From positions 1 through 64,000 of the forward strand of contig JAAZZQ010000088.1 in assembly GCA_014239155.1 (NCBI GenBank): DNA of 64,000 nucleotides, read 5' to 3'. The notes beneath the pieces are model-generated. The model was given only the letters and a program-made list of their open reading frames with translations. It ran no database searches and was not told the origin of the DNA. The position numbers were made by a program, and so were the translations under genes. Of this stretch, positions 1-7,152 are shown in pieces (the stretch's first letter is position 1; the number at the start of each line of letters is the position of its first letter). Source of the stretch: Lachnospiraceae bacterium (GTDB taxonomy: Bacteria; Bacillota; Clostridia; Lachnospirales; Lachnospiraceae).

Positions 1-100
1 CTAAGATTGTCTTATAGCTCAATATCTTCTTTGCCTGTTCATCATATTGCATAGCCAGTTGTATTGTTTCTTCTTCCCTACTTACATTTGGGATTATCAT
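1..100 (-). CDS. Partial Rpn-like (PD-(D/E)XK) nuclease/transposase-family protein, N-terminus
   Basis: Thirty-three codons are visible from an ATG at 98-100, with AGGGAG about 11 bases upstream; the frame then runs off the left edge. The peptide begins MIIPNVSREEE and continues LAMQYDEQAKKILSYKTIL. This resembles the opening residues (YD..AKKIL..K.IL) of the Rpn family of recombination-promoting nucleases/putative transposases that are abundant in Lachnospiraceae. The nuclease core is outside the window, so the assignment rests on a short N-terminal match and could be wrong. Confidence 0.5.
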   Translation of the reverse strand, partial: MIIPNVSREEETIQLAMQYDEQAKKILSYKTIL

Positions 101-162
101 ATCTTTTGTTTCTCCCTTTTTCAATGAATCTTGTTGTAGATCACATATTTCTTTTAGACCGA

Positions 163-227
163 TGGCATTCTTACTGCAATGTGTGAGTCAGCTTTGCTGA
201 CAGATTACAAATTTGCACACCTGCAAT
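163..227. repeat. Dispersed repeat family A, copy 1
   Basis: This ~65-bp segment, beginning TGGCATTCTTACTGCAAT and ending TTTGCACACCTGCAAT, is a diverged copy of segments at 4581-4657 and 27621-27697. It contains an inner hairpin (TCAGCTTTGCTGA) nested between GTGTG and CACAC arms. It lies between two minus-strand genes. It lacks the AAGARTRCC left arm seen in copies 2 and 3. Confidence 0.7.
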
Positions 228-248
228 CCTATCGGATGCTTATCTACA

Positions 249-944
249 TTAATGATTATGCCAATCGCAAGAAGTAAAGTTTTCATCAAACTCATCATAT
301 GCACAATCCAGCAATTTTGCCCCCCAGCCATCCGAAAATTGAAAGCTAATAAATCTTCCGTTTAGATACATGCCTTCCTGCTCTATAGATTTATATAAAC
401 CGTCAAAATGAAACATTGGATATTGTTTTCTAAGCCAACCCTCCAAATCTGGTTTCTCAATTGTTCCATTGTTCGGTTTCCTATCAAACGCATCAAAAAC
501 CCGTGTGGGAATCCTTTCTTTTGTATGATAAATTTCTTTCTCCAAATTATTTATATCATAGCCATCTAACGCACCTGGAAGCACTGCCTGCTCAATTTCC
601 CAAAATGGATAACAGCACGCCTCAAGGCTTGAAAACAAATGATAAAGAATACAATCATTAATCTGCTTTACATTCTTACTAATTTCTATCTCCTTCTGAT
701 TATAATAGTCCTCCAACCCTTTTGCAATTGCAGTGCCACTCTCTCCTTTATCTTTTAAATAGGGGCGCAAAGGCGCAAACTCAAAAGAATTTTCCTTTTG
801 CATCTCCTCTATTATAGCCTCCAACTCAATATCAATTATAATGTTCTCTTCCTCAAAATTCTTATTCTCATATACCCCTGCAATTCCCATCGAAAAAGTT
901 CCCTTTGCAAGAAACACTCCATCTTTATAAATAATCTGTATCAT
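249..944 (-). CDS. Hypothetical protein, 231 aa
   Basis: A complete frame starting at an ATG with AGGAGG nine bases upstream. I do not recognise a family. The protein is acidic, has no signal peptide or membrane segment, and is rich in aromatic residues in its second half (e.g. EACCYPFWEIE, QFSDGWGAKLLDCAYDEFDE). It is divergently oriented to the MocR-type regulator that starts 108 bp away, so the two genes share an upstream region and this gene could be a target of that regulator; this is inference only. Confidence 0.75.
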   Translation of the reverse strand: MIQIIYKDGVFLAKGTFSMGIAGVYENKNFEEENIIIDIELEAIIEEMQKENSFEFAPLRPYLKDKGESGTAIAKGLEDYYNQKEIEISKNVKQINDCILYHLFSSLEACCYPFWEIEQAVLPGALDGYDINNLEKEIYHTKERIPTRVFDAFDRKPNNGTIEKPDLEGWLRKQYPMFHFDGLYKSIEQEGMYLNGRFISFQFSDGWGAKLLDCAYDEFDENFTSCDWHNH

Positions 945-989
945 TCCATTTTGCCTCCTAATATAAAATTCTATTTATATTATCGCAAC

Positions 990-1018
990 TTGCATCCGCC
1001 GCCTTGTCATGTTACTAT
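990..1018 (+). promoter_or_regulatory. Candidate promoter for the MocR-type gene
   Basis: TTGCAT at 990-995 and TACTAT at 1013-1018 are separated by 17 bases, giving a plausible sigma-A promoter 35 bases before the regulator's start codon. It lies inside the short divergent intergenic region, where autoregulation would be expected for this family. Confidence 0.4.
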
Positions 1019-1052
1019 TTATCATAGCACAAACAAGGGAGGCGGACAACCT

Positions 1053-2393
1053 ATGAATCTTGATTTCAATTCGACACAATCTACACGTTACCTACAGGTG
1101 TATGACTACTATAAGAACTTGATTGTTACAGGGCGTCTAATGCCGGGAACAAAAATGCCTTCTATCCGCCGCGGCGCAATACAGTTAGGTCTAAGTCGCA
1201 CCACGATTGAAACTGCATATCTATGTCTTGCAGCAGACGGCTATATTATTTCTCGACCGCAAAGTGGATACTATGTCACAGACAGATCTGTAAATTTATT
1301 TACGAAACAAAATACGCACAATACCAAAAATGATGCAGCACACCAAAATAAAATCCTATACAACTTTACCTCTAATAATGTAGATGCAGAAAGTTTTGAC
1401 TTTAATCTGTGGAGACGCTATATTAAAAGCACACTGCGACAAGACGGGCGCATGTTAACCTACGGCGAGCCACAAGGCGAATACGAACTGCGCGAAGTTC
1501 TTTGTCGCTATGTGGTAAACAAGCGAAACGCTATCTGTCGCCCTGAAAACATTATAATTGGCGCTGGCTCTCAAGCGCTGCTCAATATCCTTTGCCCGCT
1601 CATAAAAACACGCCACACAGTCTGTTTCCATGACACGCGCTTTGCACAAGGTATGGTTATTTTTGAGGATTATGGTTTTGATATTAAAAAAGACAAAGAA
1701 AATGCAAGTGTACTCTATATGACACCTTCTCATATGACCTCGCTTGGTGATGTGATGAGTGTCGAAAAACGCCTTGCACTTTTAAAGGAATGTGCAGTTT
1801 ACAATCGACTGATTCTCGAAGATGACTACGATAACGAATTTCGATATTTTAGTAAGCCAATACCTTGTTTGCAGGGGCTTGCAGGAGGTGAGAATGTTGT
1901 TTATCTAAGCACCTTCTCTAAACTTTTATTGCCTTCTATTCGTCTAAGTTTCATGATTCTGCCCGACTCGTTACTGCCTTTGTACGAGAAAAAAAAGGCA
2001 CTCTACAATCAGACTGCCTCCAAATCAGAGCAACTTGCCCTCTGTCAATTTCTGCGCGACGGGCATCTGGAAAGTCAAATTCGGAAATTAAAGCGCCTGT
2101 ATTCCAGCAAAGCAAAGACACTATCCGCACTTTTGGAAAAAACTTTTGGCTCTTGCGCAGAAGTCTATATGGGTGAGTCTGTCTTTCTCGTACACCTAAA
2201 AATAAAGTGCACACTCACCACCGATGAATTGTACAATAGAGCTACCGCAAATGGAATTTTGGTTTTTCCTTTCCACAAAGACAGAAAAAAAAACGATGGT
2301 TTTGCACATATTGCACTCTCATGCTGTGAAGTTCCTGTGGAAAAGTTTCCTGATGCAGTAAAACTGTTATATAAAATTAGTTATGAAGATTAG
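1053..2393 (+). CDS. MocR/PdxR-type GntR-family regulator with aminotransferase-like domain
   Basis: The 446-aa protein has an N-terminal GntR winged helix (about residues 10-75, including the segment LGLSRTTIETAYLCL and the wing GYYVTD) joined to a fold-type I PLP-binding domain. Signature positions are visible: YGEPQGEYELRE, EDDYDNEFRY and TFSKLLLPSIR, in which Lys290 is the expected PLP-linking lysine. In this family the aminotransferase-like part usually senses PLP or an amino compound rather than acting as an enzyme. The start was set at 1053 because GGGAGG lies just upstream; the frame is open further upstream but without support. The divergent neighbour is of unknown function and no PLP-synthesis gene is adjacent, so the regulon is unknown. 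Confidence 0.88.
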   Translation: MNLDFNSTQSTRYLQVYDYYKNLIVTGRLMPGTKMPSIRRGAIQLGLSRTTIETAYLCLAADGYIISRPQSGYYVTDRSVNLFTKQNTHNTKNDAAHQNKILYNFTSNNVDAESFDFNLWRRYIKSTLRQDGRMLTYGEPQGEYELREVLCRYVVNKRNAICRPENIIIGAGSQALLNILCPLIKTRHTVCFHDTRFAQGMVIFEDYGFDIKKDKENASVLYMTPSHMTSLGDVMSVEKRLALLKECAVYNRLILEDDYDNEFRYFSKPIPCLQGLAGGENVVYLSTFSKLLLPSIRLSFMILPDSLLPLYEKKKALYNQTASKSEQLALCQFLRDGHLESQIRKLKRLYSSKAKTLSALLEKTFGSCAEVYMGESVFLVHLKIKCTLTTDELYNRATANGILVFPFHKDRKKNDGFAHIALSCCEVPVEKFPDAVKLLYKISYED

Positions 2394-2409
2394 AATTATA
2401 TAGGTATTT

Positions 2410-2478
2410 TTTATTCCCGCAGGCAATGAGCGAAACAACTGCCAAGTAGACGTTTCGTTCATTACTCACAGGAATAAA
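2410..2478. repeat. Long imperfect palindrome downstream of the MocR-type gene
   Basis: TTTATTCC (2410-2417) pairs with GGAATAAA (2471-2478) and AATGAGCGAAAC (2425-2436) pairs, with one G-T, with GTTTCGTTCATT (2452-2463). There is no T-run after either side, so it is not a standard intrinsic terminator. It may be a small palindromic repeat or a 3' mRNA-protecting structure. The rest of 2479-2714 shows no gene or clear signal. Confidence 0.6.
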
Positions 2479-2714
2479 TAGATAGATTCAATTCCTCCAA
2501 TATTTCATAAATTTCACTTCAAACCTATATTCTGTTTCAGATTATTTTTTATAATTTCCAAAACCTGTTGAACACAAAAGATACGATTCGCTGAATTATC
2601 GACGGATCATGTCTCTGTTACGTTTATTTTGACTTATATTTTCCTTGTATTATAAATAGCATCTTTTTCAATCTTTTATTGATATTCATATAATTCCAAC
2701 ATTCGACCTAAATT

Positions 2715-3113
2715 CTAAAACGTATCTCCCTCATATGCTTCTAGTTCTCTGCACAGCGCCACAAAATCATCATACACAGTAATTGTCTGTAAATAACGAA
2801 AATCCAAAATCCACCCTGAACTGCGATGCCTTAAAAAATCTGCATCCCACAGTGGCACAACCACAAATCCCTTTTTGTAATCGTATTTTAACGGCTCATA
2901 CTGTGCAATATTTGCTCGAAAATATTTTACTTTTGCCATACATAATTTATTGATGCGAAACAATAAGCCAATTATATCTGTTCGCTCAAAAAAAGCATCT
3001 TTAAAAATTAAATGTTTATGTGCATTCTCTTTCTCAGAATACCAAGCACAGTTTTCATGCTTTAGTCCATATTTCTCCACAAGCAATTGTTTCTCATCTT
3101 TTTTCTCAATCAT
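2715..3113 (-). CDS. Hypothetical protein, 132 aa
   Basis: Start chosen at 3113 because GGGGG (3121-3125) lies seven bases upstream; the frame extends to 3149 but that start lacks a ribosome-binding site. No family is recognised. It is a soluble, charged protein with several aromatic residues (DFRYLQTITVYDDF near the C-terminus) and no membrane segment. It stands alone, facing away from the tandem structured repeats at 3296-3568, which occupy its upstream region. Confidence 0.7.
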   Translation of the reverse strand: MIEKKDEKQLLVEKYGLKHENCAWYSEKENAHKHLIFKDAFFERTDIIGLLFRINKLCMAKVKYFRANIAQYEPLKYDYKKGFVVVPLWDADFLRHRSSGWILDFRYLQTITVYDDFVALCRELEAYEGDTF

Positions 3114-3295
3114 CTCTTTTCCCCCTTTCAATAGCCTTTTAAAAAACAATAAAGAAATAACATATTATATAAGATTGTTCAGTTATCTCTTTGCTGTTTT
3201 TAATATTGTAGGATTCTTTTTGTCATCATACCCCACAGAGAAAAGTATTGTCAAGCGCTGCTTGAGTACGCCTTGCACAGAATTTGTTACAAATC

Positions 3296-3431
3296 GTAAC
3301 AGTTCAGATACCTTCACTGTTACAGGCAAAAATTCATGCAGAATCGCCTTTGGCGATGAATTTTTGCTTGCAACCACCACGTTTTCTTACGATATTTGCA
3401 GCGCAGTGCAAATACCTGTTTGAACTGTTAC
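3296..3431 (+). repeat. Structured repeat family B, copy 1 (sequence-diverged, structure-conserved)
   Basis: Outer arms GTAACAGTTCAG and TGAACTGTTAC enclose two hairpins. Arm 1 pairs CAAAAATTC (3327-3335) with GAATTTTTG (3358-3366), has a one-sided bulge ATGCAGA and an inner stem ATCGCC/GGCGAT. Arm 2 is GATATTTGCA/TGCAAATACC. Most stem bases differ from copy 2, yet pairing is kept. It abuts copy 2 directly. Together with copy 2 it fills most of the otherwise gene-free stretch 3114-3738. Confidence 0.85.
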
Positions 3432-3568
3432 GTAACAGTTCAGCCTTTGGCTTCCTGTTACAAGCATCAAGCCGTGCATAATCGCTTCGCGATGGCTTGA
3501 TGCATCTCAACTACTACGCTTTCCTACGGACTTTGCAGCGCAGTGCAAAGTCCTGTCTGAACTGTTAC
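3432..3568 (+). repeat. Structured repeat family B, copy 2
   Basis: Outer arms GTAACAGTTCAG...CTGAACTGTTAC, a left mini-stem option GTAACAG/CTGTTAC, arm 1 CATCAAGCC/GGCTTGATG with bulge GTGCATA and inner stem ATCGC-TTC-GCGAT, and arm 2 GGACTTTGCA/TGCAAAGTCC. It is almost identical to the copy at 55312-55448, 52 kb away. The remainder of the gap up to 3738 contains the ribosome-binding site and a TATAAT-containing A+T-rich stretch for the next gene. Confidence 0.9.
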
Positions 3569-3738
3569 ACTGTTACTACAAATCTTATATAACCCCCCTT
3601 GTTTATAATGAAAGGTTTTAAATGACAACGAACCATGACAAATTCAAGACATTCTTGCTGTATTTTTTGTTCCTTATGCGTTATAATTGAATTATAGTAA
3701 ACGCAAGCTGCAACAATGATACACAGGAGGAAGAAACA

Positions 3739-4563
3739 GTGATAGAGTTTTCTAAACGATTGGCAGACGCAAGAAAAGAGCAGGGTATGACACAGCGGGA
3801 AGTCGCAGAGCAATTAAATGTCTCTTTTCAGGCGGTCAGCTTATGGGAACGCGGAGAAACCTCACCAGATATTGACAAACTGGTGGAAATTGCATCTCTC
3901 TATCATGTAACGACTGACTGGCTGCTCTGTGGTATAAAAAAAGAAAATGTATTTATTGATTTTCAGGGCACACTTTCTGACAGACTATTTGATGAGGGAA
4001 AAATGTACACATACATTAAGACCTATGCCAGTGTAAAAAAATTGTATCAAACTTCCAAGGTTCTACCCTATGCGCGTGAACTTCACAAAGGACAAATTCG
4101 TAAAGGAAAGGATAGGGTTCCTTATATTTATCACCCACTTTTAATTTCTTGTCATGCACTTGCACTAGGATTAGATGATGACAATATAATCTCGACTGCC
4201 TTGCTTCATGATGTCTGTGAAGATTGTGGAGTTTCTTGCGAGGAATTGCCTGTCAATGAAGAAACACGAACAGCCGTTTCGCTTTTGACAAAAACAGATG
4301 ACGACGAAGACTATTACTTTACACAAATTTCTCAAAATGCCATTGCCACTATTGTCAAATTGTTGGACCGTTGTAACAATATTTCCAGCATGGCAGCAGG
4401 ATTCTCCAAAGAAAAAATGGTAGCGTACATCAAAGAAACAGAAAAATGGTTTTATCCGCTACTACAAAAAGCAAAATACGAATTCCCAATGTATTCAAAC
4501 CAAATTTTTTTAATAAAATATCATATGACAAGCGTGATTGAAGTGATCAAACATCAGACATAA
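3739..4563 (+). CDS. HTH (Xre) regulator fused to a SpoT/MESH1-like HD hydrolase domain
   Basis: Starts at a GTG eight bases after AGGAGG. Residues 1-65 form a Cro/C1-type helix-turn-helix (MTQREVAEQLNVSFQAVSLW). Residues about 110-215 carry the HD signature of RelA/SpoT hydrolases: ARELHKGQIRKG with H116, YIYHP with H132, LLHDVCED with H157-D158 and E161-D162, and KLLDRCNN with D210. There is no synthetase or TGS domain, so by family knowledge it would resemble small alarmone hydrolases that remove pyrophosphate from (p)ppGpp or related nucleotides. Coupling of that chemistry to a DNA-binding domain suggests an alarmone-responsive regulator; the substrate is not proven by sequence. It stands alone between repeat elements. 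Confidence 0.8.
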   Translation: MIEFSKRLADARKEQGMTQREVAEQLNVSFQAVSLWERGETSPDIDKLVEIASLYHVTTDWLLCGIKKENVFIDFQGTLSDRLFDEGKMYTYIKTYASVKKLYQTSKVLPYARELHKGQIRKGKDRVPYIYHPLLISCHALALGLDDDNIISTALLHDVCEDCGVSCEELPVNEETRTAVSLLTKTDDDEDYYFTQISQNAIATIVKLLDRCNNISSMAAGFSKEKMVAYIKETEKWFYPLLQKAKYEFPMYSNQIFLIKYHMTSVIEVIKHQT

Positions 4564-4580
4564 TCAAATCTCGCTAAATT

Positions 4581-4657
4581 CAAGAGTGCCACTGGCATTC
4601 TTGCTGCGACGTGCGGGGCAGCTCTGCTGACAGATTACAGATTCGCACGCCTGCAAT
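4581..4657. repeat. Dispersed repeat family A, copy 2
   Basis: A hairpin AAGAGTGCC-act-GGCATTCTT is followed by an imperfect arm pair GACGTGCG...CGCACGCC around an inner hairpin CAGCTCTGCTG. It matches 27621-27697 closely. It sits between two plus-strand genes, in the same plus orientation as the other copies. No T-run follows, so termination is not its obvious function. Confidence 0.75.
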
Positions 4658-4721
4658 AAAAAGAATAGAAGCAAAAAACCATTGATTTTAGGCAATGGAC
4701 AGTTCATTAGATTGGAGCACT

Positions 4722-5714
4722 ATGAAATTTTATTTAGCCCCTATGGAGGGAATTACTACTTATATCTACCGCAATGCATATCAACGTTACTTTGGTGATA
4801 TTGACAAATATTTTACACCGTTTATTGCTAGCAAAAAAATGAACCGACGCGAACTAAATGAAATTCTGCCAGAACACAATAAAACCTTACAAGTTATACC
4901 ACAAATTCTAACAAACCGCGCAGAAGAATTTCTACAAATTGCCGAAAAAATTGCAGCGTATGACTACAAGACAGTAAATCTTAATCTCGGCTGTCCATCT
5001 GGCACGGTCACTGCCAGAAAACGCGGCGCAGGTTTTCTGAGTGTTCCAGATGCGTTGGACCAATTCTTGTATGAAATTTATGAGAAATCGCCACTTAATA
5101 TTTCGATAAAGACAAGAATTGGCATTGCATCTGTTGCAGAATGGTCTCAAATTCTTAAAATATATCAAAAATATCCTATTGCTGAGTTGATTATCCATCC
5201 ACGGCTGCAAAAAGAATTTTATCAGTTTCCGCCACACAAAGACGCATTTGCAACTGCCACAACAATGATGCCAGATACGCCGCTGTGTTATAATGGAGAT
5301 ATTGCCACGCCAAGCGATTACAAAAAACTAATCTGTGCGCTTCCACAAACAAACTGTGTTATGATTGGACGTGGCATCTTAAGAAATCCCATGCTAATCA
5401 CACAAATCAACCAGACAACACACCAAGATCCCTCTGACAACCTAAAACCGCTCCCAACAGATGCCACCGCCTTTAAACAAGTTCTAAAAGCCTTCCATGA
5501 TGAAATTTTTGAGGGCTATGCAGAACAGATGGCAGGAGAAATGCCAACTCTTTTTAAAATGAAGGATTTATGGACTTATTTAAGTGAAAGTTTTGTGGCA
5601 TCTGACAAACATCTTAAAAAAATTCGCAAGGCATCAAACTACACAGAATACAAAATTGCTGTAAACAACCTTTTTCGAGCATGCGCACTTAACTTTTTGC
5701 CTTCCAGTCCTTAA
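4722..5714 (+). CDS. tRNA-dihydrouridine synthase family protein
   Basis: A flavin-dependent Dus enzyme reducing uridines in tRNA D-loops. The N-terminus MKFYLAPMEGIT is the family's FMN-barrel opening; NLGCPSGTVTARKRGAG contains the catalytic cysteine region; IKTRIG and MIGRGILRNP are the later FMN/phosphate-binding segments. Length (330 aa) is normal. The start at 4722 fits the family N-terminus and has GGAG four bases upstream; an in-frame ATG at 4695 would add nine residues. The last 26 bases overlap the 3' end of the convergent rarA gene. Which Dus subclass it is cannot be settled here. Confidence 0.9.
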   Translation: MKFYLAPMEGITTYIYRNAYQRYFGDIDKYFTPFIASKKMNRRELNEILPEHNKTLQVIPQILTNRAEEFLQIAEKIAAYDYKTVNLNLGCPSGTVTARKRGAGFLSVPDALDQFLYEIYEKSPLNISIKTRIGIASVAEWSQILKIYQKYPIAELIIHPRLQKEFYQFPPHKDAFATATTMMPDTPLCYNGDIATPSDYKKLICALPQTNCVMIGRGILRNPMLITQINQTTHQDPSDNLKPLPTDATAFKQVLKAFHDEIFEGYAEQMAGEMPTLFKMKDLWTYLSESFVASDKHLKKIRKASNYTEYKIAVNNLFRACALNFLPSSP

Positions 5715-7005
5715 TTTGTTCCAAACGCTCTTTAAAAGCGACTTCTTGTCCCTGTGTAGTCGGTTGATAATACTCCCTTCCTTGCAAGGAATCTGGAAGG
5801 CATTGCATACGCGCCATTTTTTCTTCGGTGTCATGCGCATATTGATAGCCCTTTCCGTAATCCAACGCTCCCATCAAGTCTGTAACTGCATTGCGTATCA
5901 CAAGCGGCACTGGCTCTGCAAGCTGATCTATGGCGTCTTGCTTTGCATGTTCATATGCCATATAAAGTGCGTTGGATTTGGGTGCAAGTGACAGATATAC
6001 CACCGCCTGCGTCAAATGCACGCTGCACTCTGGCATACCAATAAAATGACATGCCTGATATGCCGCCACAGCGATAGGAAGCGCCTGCGGATCTGCAAGT
6101 CCAACATCTTCGCTTGCAAAACGCGTGACCCGTCTTGCAACATAAAGTGGATCTTCGCCCGCTTCAAGCATTCTTGCAAGCCAGTACACTGCCGCATCTG
6201 GATCAGAATTGCGCATGGACTTGTGTAGAGCAGAGATTAAATTATAGTGCTCTTCGCCCTTTTTGTCATACAACAAAGACTTTTTTGAAATGCACTGTTC
6301 CAAGGTTTCTCTTGTGACTGTAATCGCTCCACTTTCATTAATCTCGCCATTTAAAACCACCATTTCCAGTGTGGACAGTGCGTTTCTTGCATCTCCATTG
6401 GCAAAATTAGCAATCGCTTCCAGCAAATCTTTCGAAATATGTACCTGCTGCATTCCAAATCCTCTGTTATCTTTTAATGCGCGCAACAAAAGTGCTGTCA
6501 GCTCTTCCACAGTCAATGCATGTAACACAAATACTTTGCACCGCGACAAAAGCGCACTGTTAATCTCAAACGACGGATTCTCTGTTGTGGCGCCAATTAA
6601 AATAATGCTGCCTTTCTCCACAAATGGCAAAAATGCATCTTGCTGCGCCTTATTAAAACGATGAATCTCATCCACAAAGACAATGGTTCGCTCTCCAAAG
6701 CGGCGGTTCTGCTCCGCCTGTTCCATCACAGTGCGAATTTCTTTAATACCACTTGTCACCGCTGAGAAATCAATAAAAGAAGATTTTGTCCTGCCTGCAA
6801 TAATTCGCGCAAGCGTTGTCTTGCCGACTCCCGGTGGTCCCCAGAAAATCATAGAGGACACTTGGTCATTCTCGATTAAACGGCGCAGGACTTTTCCCTT
6901 TCCAAGCAGATGTGTCTGTCCTGTATATTCGTCCAAGGACTGCGGCCGCAACCGCGCTGCAAGCGGTTGTGGCAGTTCTCTGTCAAAGAGTGTCATCTGT
7001 TCCAT
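5689..7005 (-). CDS. rarA: Replication-associated recombination protein A (AAA+ ATPase RarA/MgsA)
   Basis: A 438-aa clamp-loader-like AAA+ ATPase acting at stalled forks. Walker A GPPGVGKTT (about residue 50), Walker B IVFVDEIHRFNK, sensor 1 GATTENPSF and the arginine-finger segment LSRCKVF are all present, followed by the RarA C-terminal tetramerisation region ending near EREYYQPT. The start at 7005 has GGAAGGAG upstream; the frame stays open into structured repeat B copy 3 but that extension is not needed. It follows jetC on the same strand with about 100 bp between, mostly occupied by that repeat. Its 3' end overlaps the convergent dus gene by 26 bp. Confidence 0.95.
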   Translation of the reverse strand: MEQMTLFDRELPQPLAARLRPQSLDEYTGQTHLLGKGKVLRRLIENDQVSSMIFWGPPGVGKTTLARIIAGRTKSSFIDFSAVTSGIKEIRTVMEQAEQNRRFGERTIVFVDEIHRFNKAQQDAFLPFVEKGSIILIGATTENPSFEINSALLSRCKVFVLHALTVEELTALLLRALKDNRGFGMQQVHISKDLLEAIANFANGDARNALSTLEMVVLNGEINESGAITVTRETLEQCISKKSLLYDKKGEEHYNLISALHKSMRNSDPDAAVYWLARMLEAGEDPLYVARRVTRFASEDVGLADPQALPIAVAAYQACHFIGMPECSVHLTQAVVYLSLAPKSNALYMAYEHAKQDAIDQLAEPVPLVIRNAVTDLMGALDYGKGYQYAHDTEEKMARMQCLPDSLQGREYYQPTTQGQEVAFKERLEQIKDWKAKS

Positions 7006-7021
7006 ATTCCTTCTCTCCTTC

Positions 7022-7152
7022 CAACAGTTCAGCCTTTGGCTTCCTGTTACATGCATCAAGCCATGCATAATCGCTTCGCGATGGCTCGACGCGTCTCAAT
7101 CACTACATTATTTCACGGACTTTGCAGTAAATGCAACGTCCTGATTGGAACT
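7022..7152 (+). repeat. Structured repeat family B, copy 3, overlapping the 3' end of jetC
   Basis: Left part CAACAGTTCAGCC and mini-stem partner CTGTTAC are intact, arm 1 keeps CATCAAGCC, bulge ATGCATA and ATCGC/GCGAT, and arm 2 is GGACTTTGCA with TGCAACGTCC. The right outer arm is decayed (CTGATTGGAACT). The element separates jetC from rarA, and its right 45 bases encode the last 14 residues and stop codon of JetC. Confidence 0.85.

Noticed and set aside
798-1052. N-terminal extension of the MocR-type regulator
   Set aside because: The frame is open but the extension lacks family similarity, while GGGAGG before 1053 and the GntR domain fit the later start.
3284-3560. Short open frames across the structured repeats on both strands
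   Set aside because: They run through palindromes, have no ribosome-binding site and change frame between copies.
7006-7068. Longer RarA start inside the repeat element
   Set aside because: The extra 21 residues come from repeat sequence and the start at 7005 has the good ribosome-binding site and family N-terminus.
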